In this document: positions 32,089 to 40,707 of the stretch, piece by piece
Layout: each line of letters begins with the position of its first letter
Position numbering within the stretch: the stretch's first letter is position 1
Assembly (NCBI GenBank): GCA_964455935.1
Contig: CAYVZU010000016.1
Span: forward strand, 1 to 43,931
Direction: 5' to 3'
DNA from: CAYVZU01 sp964455935
Lineage (GTDB): Bacteria; Fibrobacterota; CAYVZU01
DNA: 43,931 bases
The notes under the pieces: model-generated
The model's input: only the letters and a program-made list of their open reading frames with translations
The model's database searches: none
What the model was told of the DNA's origin: nothing
Program-made: the position numbers and the translations under genes

Positions 32089-32958
32089 ATGTTTATCTTG
32101 CTCGCTGTGATTGCGGTGATGGGGTATGCCTTGCAGGCTGCTCTCGTCTCTTCCTATTATCGGCGCGATCCGTTGTTTACCACTGCCCTTCGGGGATTGT
32201 CGCTGGGAATCACAATGCTGCCGCTGGTCTTTCTTTCCGGGGTGGCGCCGCTGTTTGCCATGGTCAGGCAACCGGGCGCGCTGCTGGTCGCCGCGGTACT
32301 GGCGCTTGTGTCCAATGTGTTGATCGGAACCTCCTACCGCCACCTGGCCGTGGGAATCGCGGTGGGATCGCAGCTTGGCGCCAGTGTAATCACCTCCGTG
32401 ATGATAGGGATTATGGCCTACGGTGAGATGCTTGGTCCGGTTCACCTGACCGGAATCGCCATGATCCTGCTGGCCAGTTCCTCCATTTCCCTGCAAACCG
32501 GGAAGTCCGGGACGAAATTGGACAGGAATGCCCTTGCAGGCACCCTCTTTGCCGGTCTCTCGGGGGTCTGCATTGCGGGAGCGTATGCGGCCATCGCGAA
32601 GCTCTCCCGCGACTTTGATGCCTTGGCCGCGGCCTGGTCGTGGGAATTCACCATCGGAATCATGGCCGCGATTGCGCTGCTGGGCCGATTTGTCTTGCAT
32701 CGCGCCGCAACCCCGGTCGGCTGGGGCGACTTCTGGCAGGTCCTGCTGCGCTCCTGGCCGACTCTTGTGGGCACGGGCGGGTTCGCGCTTGCCCTGAAAA
32801 TAGGGCCGCTCTCCATTTCAATGGCCATTCTCAGCACAACCTCCATTGCGGTGGTGGTCCTCAACTATTTCCTTTACCGGGAGCGGCCGAGCCGAATTCA
32901 GCTCGCAGCCATTGCCGTGGTGACCGCGGCGATTGTACTGCTTCGGTTGGCTTCCTAA
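32089..32958 (+). CDS. EamA/DMT-like integral membrane transporter
   Basis: 289 residues, about ten TM helices in two five-helix halves, as in drug/metabolite transporters. ATG 32089 opens directly with a TM helix (MFILLAVIAVMGYALQAALV). TM4 region GTSYRHLAVGIAVGSQLGAS and the second-half helix GPLSISMAILSTTSIAVVVL followed by NYFLYRERPSRIQLAA mirror the EamA repeat end (Y/F-x-x-E-R-P/L). No SD is obvious. Monocistronic, between two terminator-like boundaries. Substrate unknown. Confidence 0.7.
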   Translation: MFILLAVIAVMGYALQAALVSSYYRRDPLFTTALRGLSLGITMLPLVFLSGVAPLFAMVRQPGALLVAAVLALVSNVLIGTSYRHLAVGIAVGSQLGASVITSVMIGIMAYGEMLGPVHLTGIAMILLASSSISLQTGKSGTKLDRNALAGTLFAGLSGVCIAGAYAAIAKLSRDFDALAAAWSWEFTIGIMAAIALLGRFVLHRAATPVGWGDFWQVLLRSWPTLVGTGGFALALKIGPLSISMAILSTTSIAVVVLNYFLYRERPSRIQLAAIAVVTAAIVLLRLAS

Positions 32959-33050
32959 CACCGCCACGACTGAAGATTTGACAAAATGACAGGAATGACA
33001 AATTCCGAATTGCCAATCAAAGGCCAGGCAGCAGGCTGGCTCCTACCATT

Positions 33051-33182
33051 TCCGCATCTGAAGATTCTATCTTTCCAGGAATCAATGTTGCCCTGCCGAT
33101 GGGCGAGTCGGTGCCGCTGGCACAGGTGATCGAGAACATTTACCAGAATATAGACCGGGCCTATTACACGAAGGTCTGGTGA
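33051..33182 (+). pseudogene. Orphan C-terminal protein tail, 43 codons
   Basis: In one frame to TGA 33180-33182: SEDSIFPGINVALPMG, then ESVPLAQVIENIYQNIDRAY and YTKVW. The composition and amphipathic spacing look like a genuine protein end, but there is no start or upstream coding sequence, only AT-rich intergenic-repeat-like sequence (TGACAAAATGACAGG). Probably the 3' end of a deleted gene. Family not recognised. Confidence 0.35.
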
Positions 33183-33198
33183 AACGACTGCGCCGAAT

Positions 33199-33528
33199 TG
33201 CGATGCCCGCTCCAATGTGCCCGGAATCACGAAGAAGGATCGCCCGCTTGCACCGGCCCACTTTGCAGAGTTTGAGAAATGCTACGGCGGAGACCCCAAC
33301 GGCAAAGGCAACCGCAAGGATTTGGGCGAAGCCGGGCGGTTTTGTAAATTCAATTTGGAGGATATTAAGAAGCGTGGCTATAAGCTTGATATCACCTGGC
33401 TAAAGGACGAATCTATCAAAGGTGCGGACGAATTGCCAGAACCGCAGGAACTGGAGAATGAGGCGATTGCCGAACTGGAAAAAGCGGTCAAGGGACTGAA
33501 GGAAATCGTGAAACTGGTCGAGAAGTAG
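33199..33528 (+). pseudogene. C-terminal fragment of a type I restriction-modification M subunit (HsdM)
   Basis: Reads CDARSNVPGITKKDRPL, HFAEFEKCYGGDPNGKGNRK, GEAGRFCKFNLEDIKKRGYK, LDITWLKDES and ELPEPQELENEAIAELE. This is the specificity-subunit-contacting C-terminal region of N6-adenine HsdM proteins (the LDIxWLrDeS...LPEPEeLA block is diagnostic). All methyltransferase motifs (NPPY, SAM site) are missing, and there is a stop in frame at 33151. About 110 of some 500 residues remain. A relic of a lost restriction system; hsdS and hsdR are not present. Confidence 0.75.
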
Positions 33529-33571
33529 GTCGAGTATTAGCGTCCCGCTGGAAAGAAAGGATAAAGAAGGT

Positions 33572-34249
33572 ATGGGTGAAGAATTAAGGCAAGCGAAGCC
33601 TAAAACAAAAAAGGCTTTCGCTTTGTGCCAACTTAAAATCACGCTGGCAAACACCAAGCCCGCGGTCTGGCGCAGGATTCTTGTGCGGGATGATGTGAAT
33701 CTTGGCCTCCTGCACGCGATCATTCAGGTTGCTATGGGGTGGACCAACAGCCATCTGCACATGTTCTTCATTGGCCACGAGCGATACTCCGATCCCGAAT
33801 TCGAGCTAAACGATAAATCTGCAAACAATATGATGGTGAAAGATGAAAACAAGATCACGCTAGCCCAGGTGGCGGTGAACTCCAATGCTTTCGAATACGA
33901 GTATGACTTTGGGGACTCATGGCGCCACAAGATAGCCATAGAAAAAATGGGCCTTGACGCCGCGGGATTCCAGGGGTTTGCGATTTGCACTGCCGGCGAA
34001 AGAGCCTGCCCGCCCGAAGATTGCGGCGCCCCACCGGGTTTTGCAAACCTTCTGGAAGTAATCAAGAATCCCGATCACGCGGAATACGAATCGATGATGG
34101 AATGGCTTGGCGGCGAATTTGACCCAGAGGCTTTCGACGTCCAACTAACGACACAGTACTTGCAGAAGATAAAGCGCCATAACATCTCGCCTGACAAATT
34201 GGCCGAAATATTGATGGAGCGGGATGGATATGAAACCTGCGACTCTTGA
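33572..34249 (+). CDS. Plasmid pRiA4b ORF-3-like family protein
   Basis: 225 residues matching the pRiA4b ORF-3 family (PF07929): LKITLANTKPAVWRRILVRDD, HAIIQVAMGWTNSHLHMFFI and EYEYDFGDSWRHKIAIEKM are its hallmark blocks, the last being the most conserved. A Cys pair region follows (AICTAGERACPPEDCGAPPG, then WLGGEFDPEAFD). Proteins of this family are common on plasmids and islands; their function is not established. It follows the HsdM remnant by 43 bp and overlaps a tiny gene at its end. Start 33572 has GGATAAAGAAGG upstream. Confidence 0.85.
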   Translation: MGEELRQAKPKTKKAFALCQLKITLANTKPAVWRRILVRDDVNLGLLHAIIQVAMGWTNSHLHMFFIGHERYSDPEFELNDKSANNMMVKDENKITLAQVAVNSNAFEYEYDFGDSWRHKIAIEKMGLDAAGFQGFAICTAGERACPPEDCGAPPGFANLLEVIKNPDHAEYESMMEWLGGEFDPEAFDVQLTTQYLQKIKRHNISPDKLAEILMERDGYETCDS

Positions 34250-34403
34250 ATCGATCGGGCTTCGCAAAGACAAGAGTGTCGATCTGGTAAAGGTTCAAGC
34301 GGCCATCAGCGATGTCGGCGAGAAGATCATAGCATATGCAAAACAGAGAGAAGACGAGCGATGCAAAGAAGCGTTGAAGCTGGAAAATGTGAGGGTGTTT
34401 TAA
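34230..34403 (+). CDS. Tiny accessory protein overlapping the pRiA4b ORF-3-like gene, 57 aa
   Basis: ATG 34230 (or 34224) lies 20-26 bases inside the previous gene, with GGAG at 34216-34219. The product MKPATLESIGLRKDKSVDLV, KVQAAISDVGEKIIAYAKQR and EDERCKEALKLENVRVF is short, charged and helical. Overlap plus SD argue for translational coupling. It resembles small accessory or antitoxin-type proteins only in size. No family recognised. Confidence 0.45.
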   Translation: MKPATLESIGLRKDKSVDLVKVQAAISDVGEKIIAYAKQREDERCKEALKLENVRVF

Positions 34404-34501
34404 AGCTGCCTCTGGCCCGCTGGCTCAAGCCCATCTGCCCACCACCGTTGACAGCCTTCCCCGTTTTTGCATTCCCCTCCACCATGTTCTAATTTTGTGG
34501 C

Positions 34502-35467
34502 ATGCCATTCTACGAAGCCCTGTCGCGGCAACAAATTCTCGAACGACATGAGATCGCTCGCGAGCATCTGAAGGCCTGTACTTTGTGTCCGCGGCAATGC
34601 GGTGTGGACCGGCTGGAAGGAAAGACCGGGTTCTGCAAAGCCGATCACCGGCTTAAGGTGAATTCCATTTTTCCGCACCATGGAGAGGAGCCCGCACTCT
34701 CGGGAACGCGCGGTTCCGGCACAATCTTTTTTTCGCACTGCACGCTGGGATGCATCTTCTGCCAGAATTACCAGATTTCGCAGTTTGGGCACGGCGATCA
34801 TATGACAGAAGAAAATCTGGCGGAAGAAATGCTGAAGCTCCAAAGCGATGGCTGCCACAACATCAATCTGGTCACCCCAACGCATTTTGTCCCGCAGATC
34901 ATCCACGCTCTTTCACTGGCCATTGGGGGCGGGCTTCGCCTACCGATTGTCTATAACTCCAGCGGGTTCGACTCGGTCCATGCATTGCAGCTTATGGACG
35001 GGTTCGTCGATGTCTATATGCCTGATATCAAATATGCCGACTCCGGGTGTGCGGCGGAATTATCCGCCTGTCCCAATTATGTTGAAGGAAACCGCGCCGC
35101 GCTCCGCGAGATGTGGCGCCAGGTGGGGCCGTTGGTCACGGATTCTGATGGATTGGCGATGCAGGGCCTCATCATCCGCCACCTGGTGCTGCCGAAGAAC
35201 AAGTCCGGCAGCTCCGAGTGTCTGCAATGGGTGGCCGATGAGCTAGGCAAAGATGTTGCGATCAGTCTAATGGCGCAGTATTCGCCGCTGTACCGGGCTG
35301 CCGAGATTCCCGCGGTGAACCGTCGGATTACCCAACAGGAATACTTTGCGGCTGTCGAAGCGCTCAATGCAGCCGGCCTGTCGGAAGGCTGGATTCAGGA
35401 TTGGGAAGGAATGGACGGGCGGTTCATCATTGATTTTTTAAGGCGAAAGAGAGAAAGACTCAAATGA
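34502..35467 (+). CDS. pflX: Radical SAM protein, PflX-like (putative pyruvate formate-lyase-activating enzyme)
   Basis: 321 residues. The radical SAM cluster is Cys80, Cys84, Cys87 in HCTLGCIFCQN. An extra N-terminal Cys set (Cys26, 29, 33, 45 in CTLCPRQCG...GFC) probably holds a second iron-sulfur centre or zinc; this arrangement is usual in PflX-type proteins. Further blocks: LVTPTHFVPQIIHAL, VYNSSGFDSV, DVYMPDIKY and MAQYSPLYRA. No glycyl-radical enzyme such as pflB is nearby, so the target is unknown and the pflX name is by similarity only. Confidence 0.82.
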   Translation: MPFYEALSRQQILERHEIAREHLKACTLCPRQCGVDRLEGKTGFCKADHRLKVNSIFPHHGEEPALSGTRGSGTIFFSHCTLGCIFCQNYQISQFGHGDHMTEENLAEEMLKLQSDGCHNINLVTPTHFVPQIIHALSLAIGGGLRLPIVYNSSGFDSVHALQLMDGFVDVYMPDIKYADSGCAAELSACPNYVEGNRAALREMWRQVGPLVTDSDGLAMQGLIIRHLVLPKNKSGSSECLQWVADELGKDVAISLMAQYSPLYRAAEIPAVNRRITQQEYFAAVEALNAAGLSEGWIQDWEGMDGRFIIDFLRRKRERLK

Positions 35468-35555
35468 CGTTTAACGTCAGACGTTTTACGGAAAACGCCG
35501 AACCGGACAGTTCGAACTCCGGCGTAGGACCTAGAGCGTTCAACGCCAAACGTCA
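35465..35555. repeat. TGACGTTT-type inverted repeat between pflX and mlaD
   Basis: TGACGTTT at 35465-35472 and AAACGTCA at 35548-35555, with internal copies (TTTAACGTCAG, CGTTCAACGCC), bracket the convergent gap. It may serve as a shared terminator-like fold for the two converging genes, or be a dispersed repeat. Confidence 0.4.
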
Positions 35556-36407
35556 GAAGACACTGAACTTCACGAATTTTCCCGGGTTCTTGCGGATTTC
35601 GGAGATCAACGTATCGGCTTTAATGACGAATGCGTCCATTCTTTTTGCGAGCCGGCCAAGTCCGGCCGTGGCCGTATTGAGTTGCGTGTAGAGAGTGTCC
35701 TCGGTCACAAGCCGGCCCATGGTGCCCTGGCCCTGGTCGATCCGGTTCATGATCCGCGACAGGTCGGTGATCAGCGAATCGCCCCGAACAGCCAGCCGGT
35801 CGAGTCTCTCGCTGGCCAGGACCCGGTTGAGTTTTGAAACCAGGTCCTCGGTATTGGCGAGGACGCCCCGCAGGTAATCACGGTTTTCCCGCATGGCAGC
35901 GTGGAACTGTCCCATGGTGCCGCTCAATTCACGAATCGCTACGCCGTAATTGTGGACATTGGCAGGCGTGAAGAGTGATTCAACAACCGTTGTGGTTTGA
36001 AAAAAGGACTCGTAAATATCGAGGGTGATTCCGCGGATCTCGCCATCGGGCGGCAGCAACTCCTGCGATTGGCCGGGATAGACATTGATGTAGCGCTCCA
36101 GAAGCCCGCTTACCAGCCAGACGCGCGAATCCACCGGGACCAGGACATCTTTGGGAAGGGCGACCTCCGCCACGGCGCCAATGGTCCCGTTATGCAGAAT
36201 CCGTAAATCCGTAACCCGGCCCACGTTGATTCCCATGTAGTAAACCCGGTTCCCCCTTTCGAGCAAGGCCATATTTTCGAAGCGGAGCCGGATGCGGTAC
36301 TCGCGGTGCCAAATCGGAATCTCGCTGAGCCAGATCGATCCGAATACGGCCACGACCAGGCAGACAAAAGCGATGGCGCCCAGGACAACCGCGCGTTTCC
36401 GGCTCAT
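35553..36407 (-). CDS. mlaD: MlaD/MCE-family lipid-binding protein
   Basis: 284 residues. One N-terminal TM anchor (AVVLGAIAFVCLVVAVFGSIWL) precedes a single MCE domain (about 35-125): RIRLRFENMALLERGNRVYY, MGINVGRVTDLRI, then ALPKDVLVPVDSRVWLVSG. A long helical tail (about 150-280) resembles the pore-like helix bundle of longer MCE proteins. It binds phospholipid in the periplasm. ATG 36407 overlaps the ATPase stop (ATGA). Third gene of mlaE-mlaF-mlaD; MlaB and MlaC are not in the window. Confidence 0.88.
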   Translation of the reverse strand: MSRKRAVVLGAIAFVCLVVAVFGSIWLSEIPIWHREYRIRLRFENMALLERGNRVYYMGINVGRVTDLRILHNGTIGAVAEVALPKDVLVPVDSRVWLVSGLLERYINVYPGQSQELLPPDGEIRGITLDIYESFFQTTTVVESLFTPANVHNYGVAIRELSGTMGQFHAAMRENRDYLRGVLANTEDLVSKLNRVLASERLDRLAVRGDSLITDLSRIMNRIDQGQGTMGRLVTEDTLYTQLNTATAGLGRLAKRMDAFVIKADTLISEIRKNPGKFVKFSVF

Positions 36408-37159
36408 AGCGCCTCTCCATGGGCGAACCGTTCCAGGACACCGCCCTGGCTCAATTCGTCCGGCCTGCCCTGGGCCAGGATGCGGCCGTTGAGAAACAGC
36501 GATACCCAATCGGCGATCTCAACGGCGGTCTGCATATCGTGCGTGACCACAACAGAGGTGATGCCCAGGTTGTGGTTTAATCTGCGAATCAGCTCCCGAA
36601 TCGTTTTGCAGGTGGCCGGATCCAGACCGGTTGTGGGCTCGTCATAGAGAAGAAGCGAGGGCTGGCCGGCAATGGCCCTGGCAATGGCAACGCGCTTTTT
36701 CATCCCGCCCGAGAGTTCCTGGGGCATCCGGTCGCTTGTGCCCGCAAGGTCAACGTGCGCAAGGCTTTCGTTGACGCGCTTCCGGATCTGTTGCGGCTGG
36801 AGAGACGAATGCATTTCCAGCCCCAAAGCCACATTCTGGCCCACGGTCATGGAATCGAAAAGGGCCGAAAGCTGAAATACATAGCCGATTCGCTTACGCA
36901 ATTCGTGCAATCCCTCGCGATCCAGGGCGGTAATTTCCTGATTGCAGATCCAGATTCGACCCGAATCAGGCCGAAGCAGCCCGATCATATGTTTGAGAAG
37001 CACCGTCTTACCAGCTCCGCTTGGTCCCATAATTACGCGGCATTCCCCCTGAAGCACCTCGAGGTCCATTTTATCGAGCACGCTCTTGCCGTTGAAGACC
37101 TTCGAGACTTTTTCGAAACGAATCGCAGGCGCCTCGCCTTTTTTAATCCGGTCCGGCAT
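36404..37159 (-). CDS. mlaF: ABC ATPase of the Mla lipid transporter
   Basis: 251 residues. Walker A GPSGAGKT (45-52), Q-loop FQLSALFDSMTVGQN, signature LSGGMKKRVAIARAIA, Walker B LLYDEPTTGLDP and His switch VTHDM. The LFDSMTVGQNVALGL stretch is typical of MlaF/MkI ATPases. Coupled by a four-base overlap to mlaD and 7 bp after mlaE, so it powers phospholipid movement between inner and outer membrane. Confidence 0.93.
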   Translation of the reverse strand: MPDRIKKGEAPAIRFEKVSKVFNGKSVLDKMDLEVLQGECRVIMGPSGAGKTVLLKHMIGLLRPDSGRIWICNQEITALDREGLHELRKRIGYVFQLSALFDSMTVGQNVALGLEMHSSLQPQQIRKRVNESLAHVDLAGTSDRMPQELSGGMKKRVAIARAIAGQPSLLLYDEPTTGLDPATCKTIRELIRRLNHNLGITSVVVTHDMQTAVEIADWVSLFLNGRILAQGRPDELSQGGVLERFAHGEAL

Positions 37160-37166
37160 CGGTTCC

Positions 37167-37943
37167 TTACAGGATCAGGAAAACTTTAACGATCACATAA
37201 TCCAGGCCCAAAATGCCCAGAAGAGCTACAACCACGGCCGCGGTGGTGGCATTGCCCACGCCGCGGGCGCCCGGCCCGCTGCGAAGGCCGAAGAAGCAAG
37301 CGACCCAGGTGATAAAGCCGCCAAAGGCAAAAGCCTTGACTGACGATTGCACGAGATCCTCGAATTCAAAACTCCATTTCATTCCTTGCGCAAAAACATC
37401 AAAGCTCAGATCGATCGAGAAAAGAAGTGTCAAATAGCCCGCCGCAATGGCAAACGCGCACGCGGAGATATTGAGCAGCGGAAGCATGGTGAAGCCCGCC
37501 AGCACCCGGGGCATGACTAAGAAGCCCTCCGGCTCCAGGGCCATGGATTCAAGAGCGTCAATCTGTTCGGAAACGCGCATGGTGCCGATCTCCGCGGCAA
37601 TGCCGGCGCCAATGCGGCCGGCCAGGATTAAAGCCGTGAGAACCGGCCCCAGTTCGACCAGAACAGCTTTGAGAAAAGCCGCGCCAATAAACATGCGCGG
37701 AACCAAGGTATTCTGAATCTGACTGACTGCCTGGACAGCAATCACCATGCCGGTGAAACCGGCGGCCAAAAAGACAACCGGAAGCGAGCCCGTTGTCACA
37801 AGGTAGAGCTGTTCAAAAACCTGCCGGCGATAAAAGTAGATGTTGCGAAGGTGCCGGAAGGCCAGAGCGCCCAATTCCAGGAAATAGCCGAAGCCGGCAA
37901 GGAAATTCAGGGTGACAATGCGCGTGCGGGGAAAGGCGTTCAC
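37167..37943 (-). CDS. mlaE: MlaE permease of the lipid transporter
   Basis: 258 residues, five or six TM helices. GSLPVVFLAAGFTGMVIAVQ, the family helix LGPVLTALILAGRIGAGIAAEIGTMRVSEQIDALE and VMPRVLAGFTMLPLL are strong MlaE/Ttg2B marks. First gene of the operon. Its presence argues for an outer membrane. The upstream 216 bp to pgk contain AT-rich low-complexity sequence (AATTGGAAATTGAGAATTGGG) and presumably divergent promoters. Confidence 0.92.
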   Translation of the reverse strand: MNAFPRTRIVTLNFLAGFGYFLELGALAFRHLRNIYFYRRQVFEQLYLVTTGSLPVVFLAAGFTGMVIAVQAVSQIQNTLVPRMFIGAAFLKAVLVELGPVLTALILAGRIGAGIAAEIGTMRVSEQIDALESMALEPEGFLVMPRVLAGFTMLPLLNISACAFAIAAGYLTLLFSIDLSFDVFAQGMKWSFEFEDLVQSSVKAFAFGGFITWVACFFGLRSGPGARGVGNATTAAVVVALLGILGLDYVIVKVFLIL

Positions 37944-38101
37944 AGGTCAAAGATACCGGAGGTCGCGAGGGAAGGCAATAAGAAGTGGAATTGGAAATTG
38001 AGAATTGGGAATGATGAAATAAAAAGCAGAAGGACAAGTCCTGTTGTGCAGCTTCAGCCCGTCGGCGGGCCGGTTCCCCGCTCTGAATTTCTTTCGGCTA
38101 A

Positions 38102-38131
38102 TTGCACCAGAATTGTACTTTATTCTATGTT
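38102..38131 (+). promoter_or_regulatory. Possible sigma-70 promoter of pgk
   Basis: TTGCAC (38102-38107) and TATGTT (38126-38131), 18 bp apart, upstream of the pgk GGGAGG ribosome binding site. Both hexamers are partial matches, so this is a weak call. Confidence 0.3.
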
Positions 38132-38159
38132 AAAAAGCTCGTAATCACAGGGAGGACCC

Positions 38160-39359
38160 ATGGCCAAGCTCTTTATCGAAGACCTGAAGGATCTCAAGGG
38201 TAAACGCGTTTTGGTGCGCGTGGATTTCAACGTTCCGCTGGATGACAGCTTCAAGGTGACGGATGATTCCCGCATTACCGAGTCTCTCAAAACGATCAAT
38301 TACCTGAAGGGCAAAGAGGCCAAAGTCATCCTGATGTCTCATCTGGGCCGGCCCAAGGGCAAGGTCAATCCCAAATACAGCCTGAAACCGGCTGCCGAAG
38401 TTCTCTCAAAGAAAATCGGACAGACCGTGAAGCTTGCCCCAGACTGCGTGGGGCCTGAGGTCGAGAAGCTGGTTGCGGCCATGAAGAACGGCGAGGTTGT
38501 CCTGCTTGAAAACCTGCGCTTTCATGAAGAAGAAGAGAAGAACGAACCGAATTTCGCCAAAAAGCTCGCTTCCCTTGGGGACCTCTATGTCAATGACGCG
38601 TTTGGCACGGCGCATCGCGCTCATGCCTCAACCGAGGGCGTCACAAAATTCTTCAAGCAAAACGCCTGCGGATACCTGATTAAGAAAGAACTGGATTACC
38701 TGGGAAAGCTGATTACCAATCCCGAGCGGCCGGTCGCAGCCATCCTGGGCGGGGCCAAGATTAGCGGCAAGATCGATGTGATCATGAACCTGCTTGACAA
38801 AGTCGATATCATGCTCATTGGCGGAGGAATGGTGTTTACCTTCCACAAAGCCCAGGAGCTGGAAATCGGCCGATCGCTGCTCGAAGCGGACCGCCTGCCC
38901 ATGGCCATGAATATCCTGGACATGGTCAAGGACAAGAAGGTGAAATTTCTGCTCCCCGTGGATTACGTTGCCGCGACGGAGTTTTCCGAAAATGCGGAGA
39001 CCAAAGTTGTCCCCTACGACCAAATCCCGGCGGACATGCAGTGCCTGGACATCGGGCCCAAGTCCACGGAGCTGTTCATGAATACCCTCAAAGGCGCGAA
39101 GACGATCTTCTGGAATGGCCCCATGGGTGTCTTTGAAGTTGAAAAATTCGCAAAAGCCACCAATGAGATTGCCCGTGCAATTGCCGACCTTACCGACAAG
39201 GGTGCGACCTCGGTTGTGGGCGGTGGTGATTCGGTTGCGGCCATCAACAAAGCCGGGCTTGGCAAACGCATCAGCCACATTTCCACGGGCGGCGGTGCCA
39301 GCCTTGAATTTGTGGAAGGCAAGGAATTGCCCGGTGTAGCGGCGCTGACCGAAAAATAG
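38160..39359 (+). CDS. pgk: Phosphoglycerate kinase
   Basis: Makes ATP from 1,3-bisphosphoglycerate. 399 residues, standard. Substrate site RVDFNVPLDD (about 21-30), ILMSHLGRPKGK, LLENLRFHEEEEKN, AFGTAHRAHASTEGV, then AILGGAKISGKIDVI and the ATP-site GPMGVFEVEKFAKAT and GGGDSVAAINKAG. ATG 38160 follows GGGAGG. It is not with gap or tpi here. The stop is followed by a long hairpin at 39411. Confidence 0.97.
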   Translation: MAKLFIEDLKDLKGKRVLVRVDFNVPLDDSFKVTDDSRITESLKTINYLKGKEAKVILMSHLGRPKGKVNPKYSLKPAAEVLSKKIGQTVKLAPDCVGPEVEKLVAAMKNGEVVLLENLRFHEEEEKNEPNFAKKLASLGDLYVNDAFGTAHRAHASTEGVTKFFKQNACGYLIKKELDYLGKLITNPERPVAAILGGAKISGKIDVIMNLLDKVDIMLIGGGMVFTFHKAQELEIGRSLLEADRLPMAMNILDMVKDKKVKFLLPVDYVAATEFSENAETKVVPYDQIPADMQCLDIGPKSTELFMNTLKGAKTIFWNGPMGVFEVEKFAKATNEIARAIADLTDKGATSVVGGGDSVAAINKAGLGKRISHISTGGGASLEFVEGKELPGVAALTEK

Positions 39360-39410
39360 CGCTGACGGATACGACCGCGTTGGGCCGGCCCGCGGCCAAC
39401 AGGTGTTTTA

Positions 39411-39443
39411 GTATGGGCCCGATTCGCATCGGGCCCATACCCT
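39411..39443 (+). terminator. 13-bp hairpin between pgk and the flippase-like gene
   Basis: GTATGGGCCCGAT (39411-39423), loop TCGC, ATCGGGCCCATAC (39428-39440): a perfect 13-bp stem, then CCTTT. It ends pgk transcripts and stops 9 bases before the next ATG, so any read-through mRNA would carry the start codon right beside a stable stem. Confidence 0.75.
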
Positions 39444-39448
39444 TTCAG

Positions 39449-40558
39449 ATGAAAACTTTTAAAGAGCATGGTTTTTTTGCGATCCGCTTCTGCGCGACCG
39501 CTCTGTTCATCGTATCACTGCTTGCGGTGGATTTCACCAGCCCCAAAGATATTCTGTCCATCACAACCCTGCACCGGCTCACGCATCCCACCCTCCTGGT
39601 TCAGGTGATCCGCACCAATTTGGAGGCCATTGGAGGATTTCTGAAGGCCGCCCAACTGCGCTATGCACTAATCGCTCTGGCCATCCACCTGTTTTCCGTC
39701 GGCCTGCTCTGCTGGCGCTGGCGCATTCTCCTTCATGTCCAGAATATGCGGTTCGGCATGCCCCGGCTTTACGGCTACTATCTCATCGCGTTCTTCTTCA
39801 ATAACTTCCTTCCGACCAACATTGGCGGAGATGCCGCGCGCATTTACAGTACGGGGCGCCGCGATGACCGTATGACCGAAAGCTTCGCCGCCGTTTTCAT
39901 GGACCGTTTTGCCGGTTTCGTGGCTGTATTCATCCTGGCTTTGGTGGCCATGGCCTGGCAGCGGCAGTGGCTTCAAAATCAGCCGGCCTTCTATTCCGTG
40001 CTCGCCTTTGCGGTTGCGATTGGCGTCCTGATGTGGATTTTGTTCGATGGACGCGTGCGGCAGCGAATCAAGGCCCTGGCCGAATGGCTTGGTTTGGCCA
40101 AACTCGTTCAGACGCTTTCCCGTTTTTACCAGACCGTCAGCCTGTTTCGCTCGCATCCAAAAACTCTGGTTTCCGTTTTTCTGCTTTCCGTTTTCTATCA
40201 GTTCTCGCTGGTTTATGTCAACTGGTACGCGGCAAAAGCCGTTGGGGCCGAGCCGTCGTTTATGACCCTATTTTTCATTATCCAGATCACGACGCTGATC
40301 TGCCTGATTCCGATCTCGATCAACGGGCTGGGCGTGCGCGAGAGTTTCTATGTCTCGGTTCTCAGCAAAGCCGGAATTGCCTCGCAGCGAGTTCTGGCCT
40401 TCCAGGCGGTGCTGCTTCTGCTCAACTACGTCGAGAGCCTGGCGGGCGGTCTGTTGTTCCTGATCCAAAAAGGCATTCAGAAGCAGCGTCAGTTGCGGCT
40501 TGCACCTGCACAGGTGCCGGAACTTGCGGCTGACGGAGCGAAGCTTGGCGCTGAGTAA
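39449..40558 (+). CDS. UPF0104/lysylphosphatidylglycerol-synthase-TM family membrane protein
   Basis: 369 residues from ATG 39449, about eight TM helices. YYLIAFFFNNFLPTNIGGDAAR is the family signature, followed by MDRFAGFVAVFILALVAM and the second conserved block LICLIPISINGLGVRESFYV. Family members act as lipid flippases or in lipid-linked sugar steps; the soluble MprF synthase domain is absent. No SD is visible before the start: the hairpin ends 9 bases upstream, so expression may depend on a leaderless or weak start. Function by family only. Confidence 0.8.
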   Translation: MKTFKEHGFFAIRFCATALFIVSLLAVDFTSPKDILSITTLHRLTHPTLLVQVIRTNLEAIGGFLKAAQLRYALIALAIHLFSVGLLCWRWRILLHVQNMRFGMPRLYGYYLIAFFFNNFLPTNIGGDAARIYSTGRRDDRMTESFAAVFMDRFAGFVAVFILALVAMAWQRQWLQNQPAFYSVLAFAVAIGVLMWILFDGRVRQRIKALAEWLGLAKLVQTLSRFYQTVSLFRSHPKTLVSVFLLSVFYQFSLVYVNWYAAKAVGAEPSFMTLFFIIQITTLICLIPISINGLGVRESFYVSVLSKAGIASQRVLAFQAVLLLLNYVESLAGGLLFLIQKGIQKQRQLRLAPAQVPELAADGAKLGAE

Positions 40559-40559
40559 T

Positions 40560-40660
40560 AGTTGTTAGTTCATGGTTGGCAGTCCTCACTTACGAATTCT
40601 GCTGCGGGCCGGCATTTGCTCTTTGCGGACTGACAACTGAGGACTCACAACTATTTGCCC
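40560..40660. repeat. TAGTTGT/ACAACTA inverted intergenic repeat
   Basis: TAGTTGTTAGTTCATGG...GCAGTCCTCA near the left end is mirrored by CTGAGGACTCACAACTA on the right. Units such as AGTTGT and CAGTCC alternate in both arms. A folded, REP-like spacer between the flippase-like gene and the PASTA gene. Confidence 0.45.
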
Positions 40661-40707
40661 CACCCGGTTGAATCCAATTTTTCCACAAGGTTATCTTCGT
40701 AATACTT

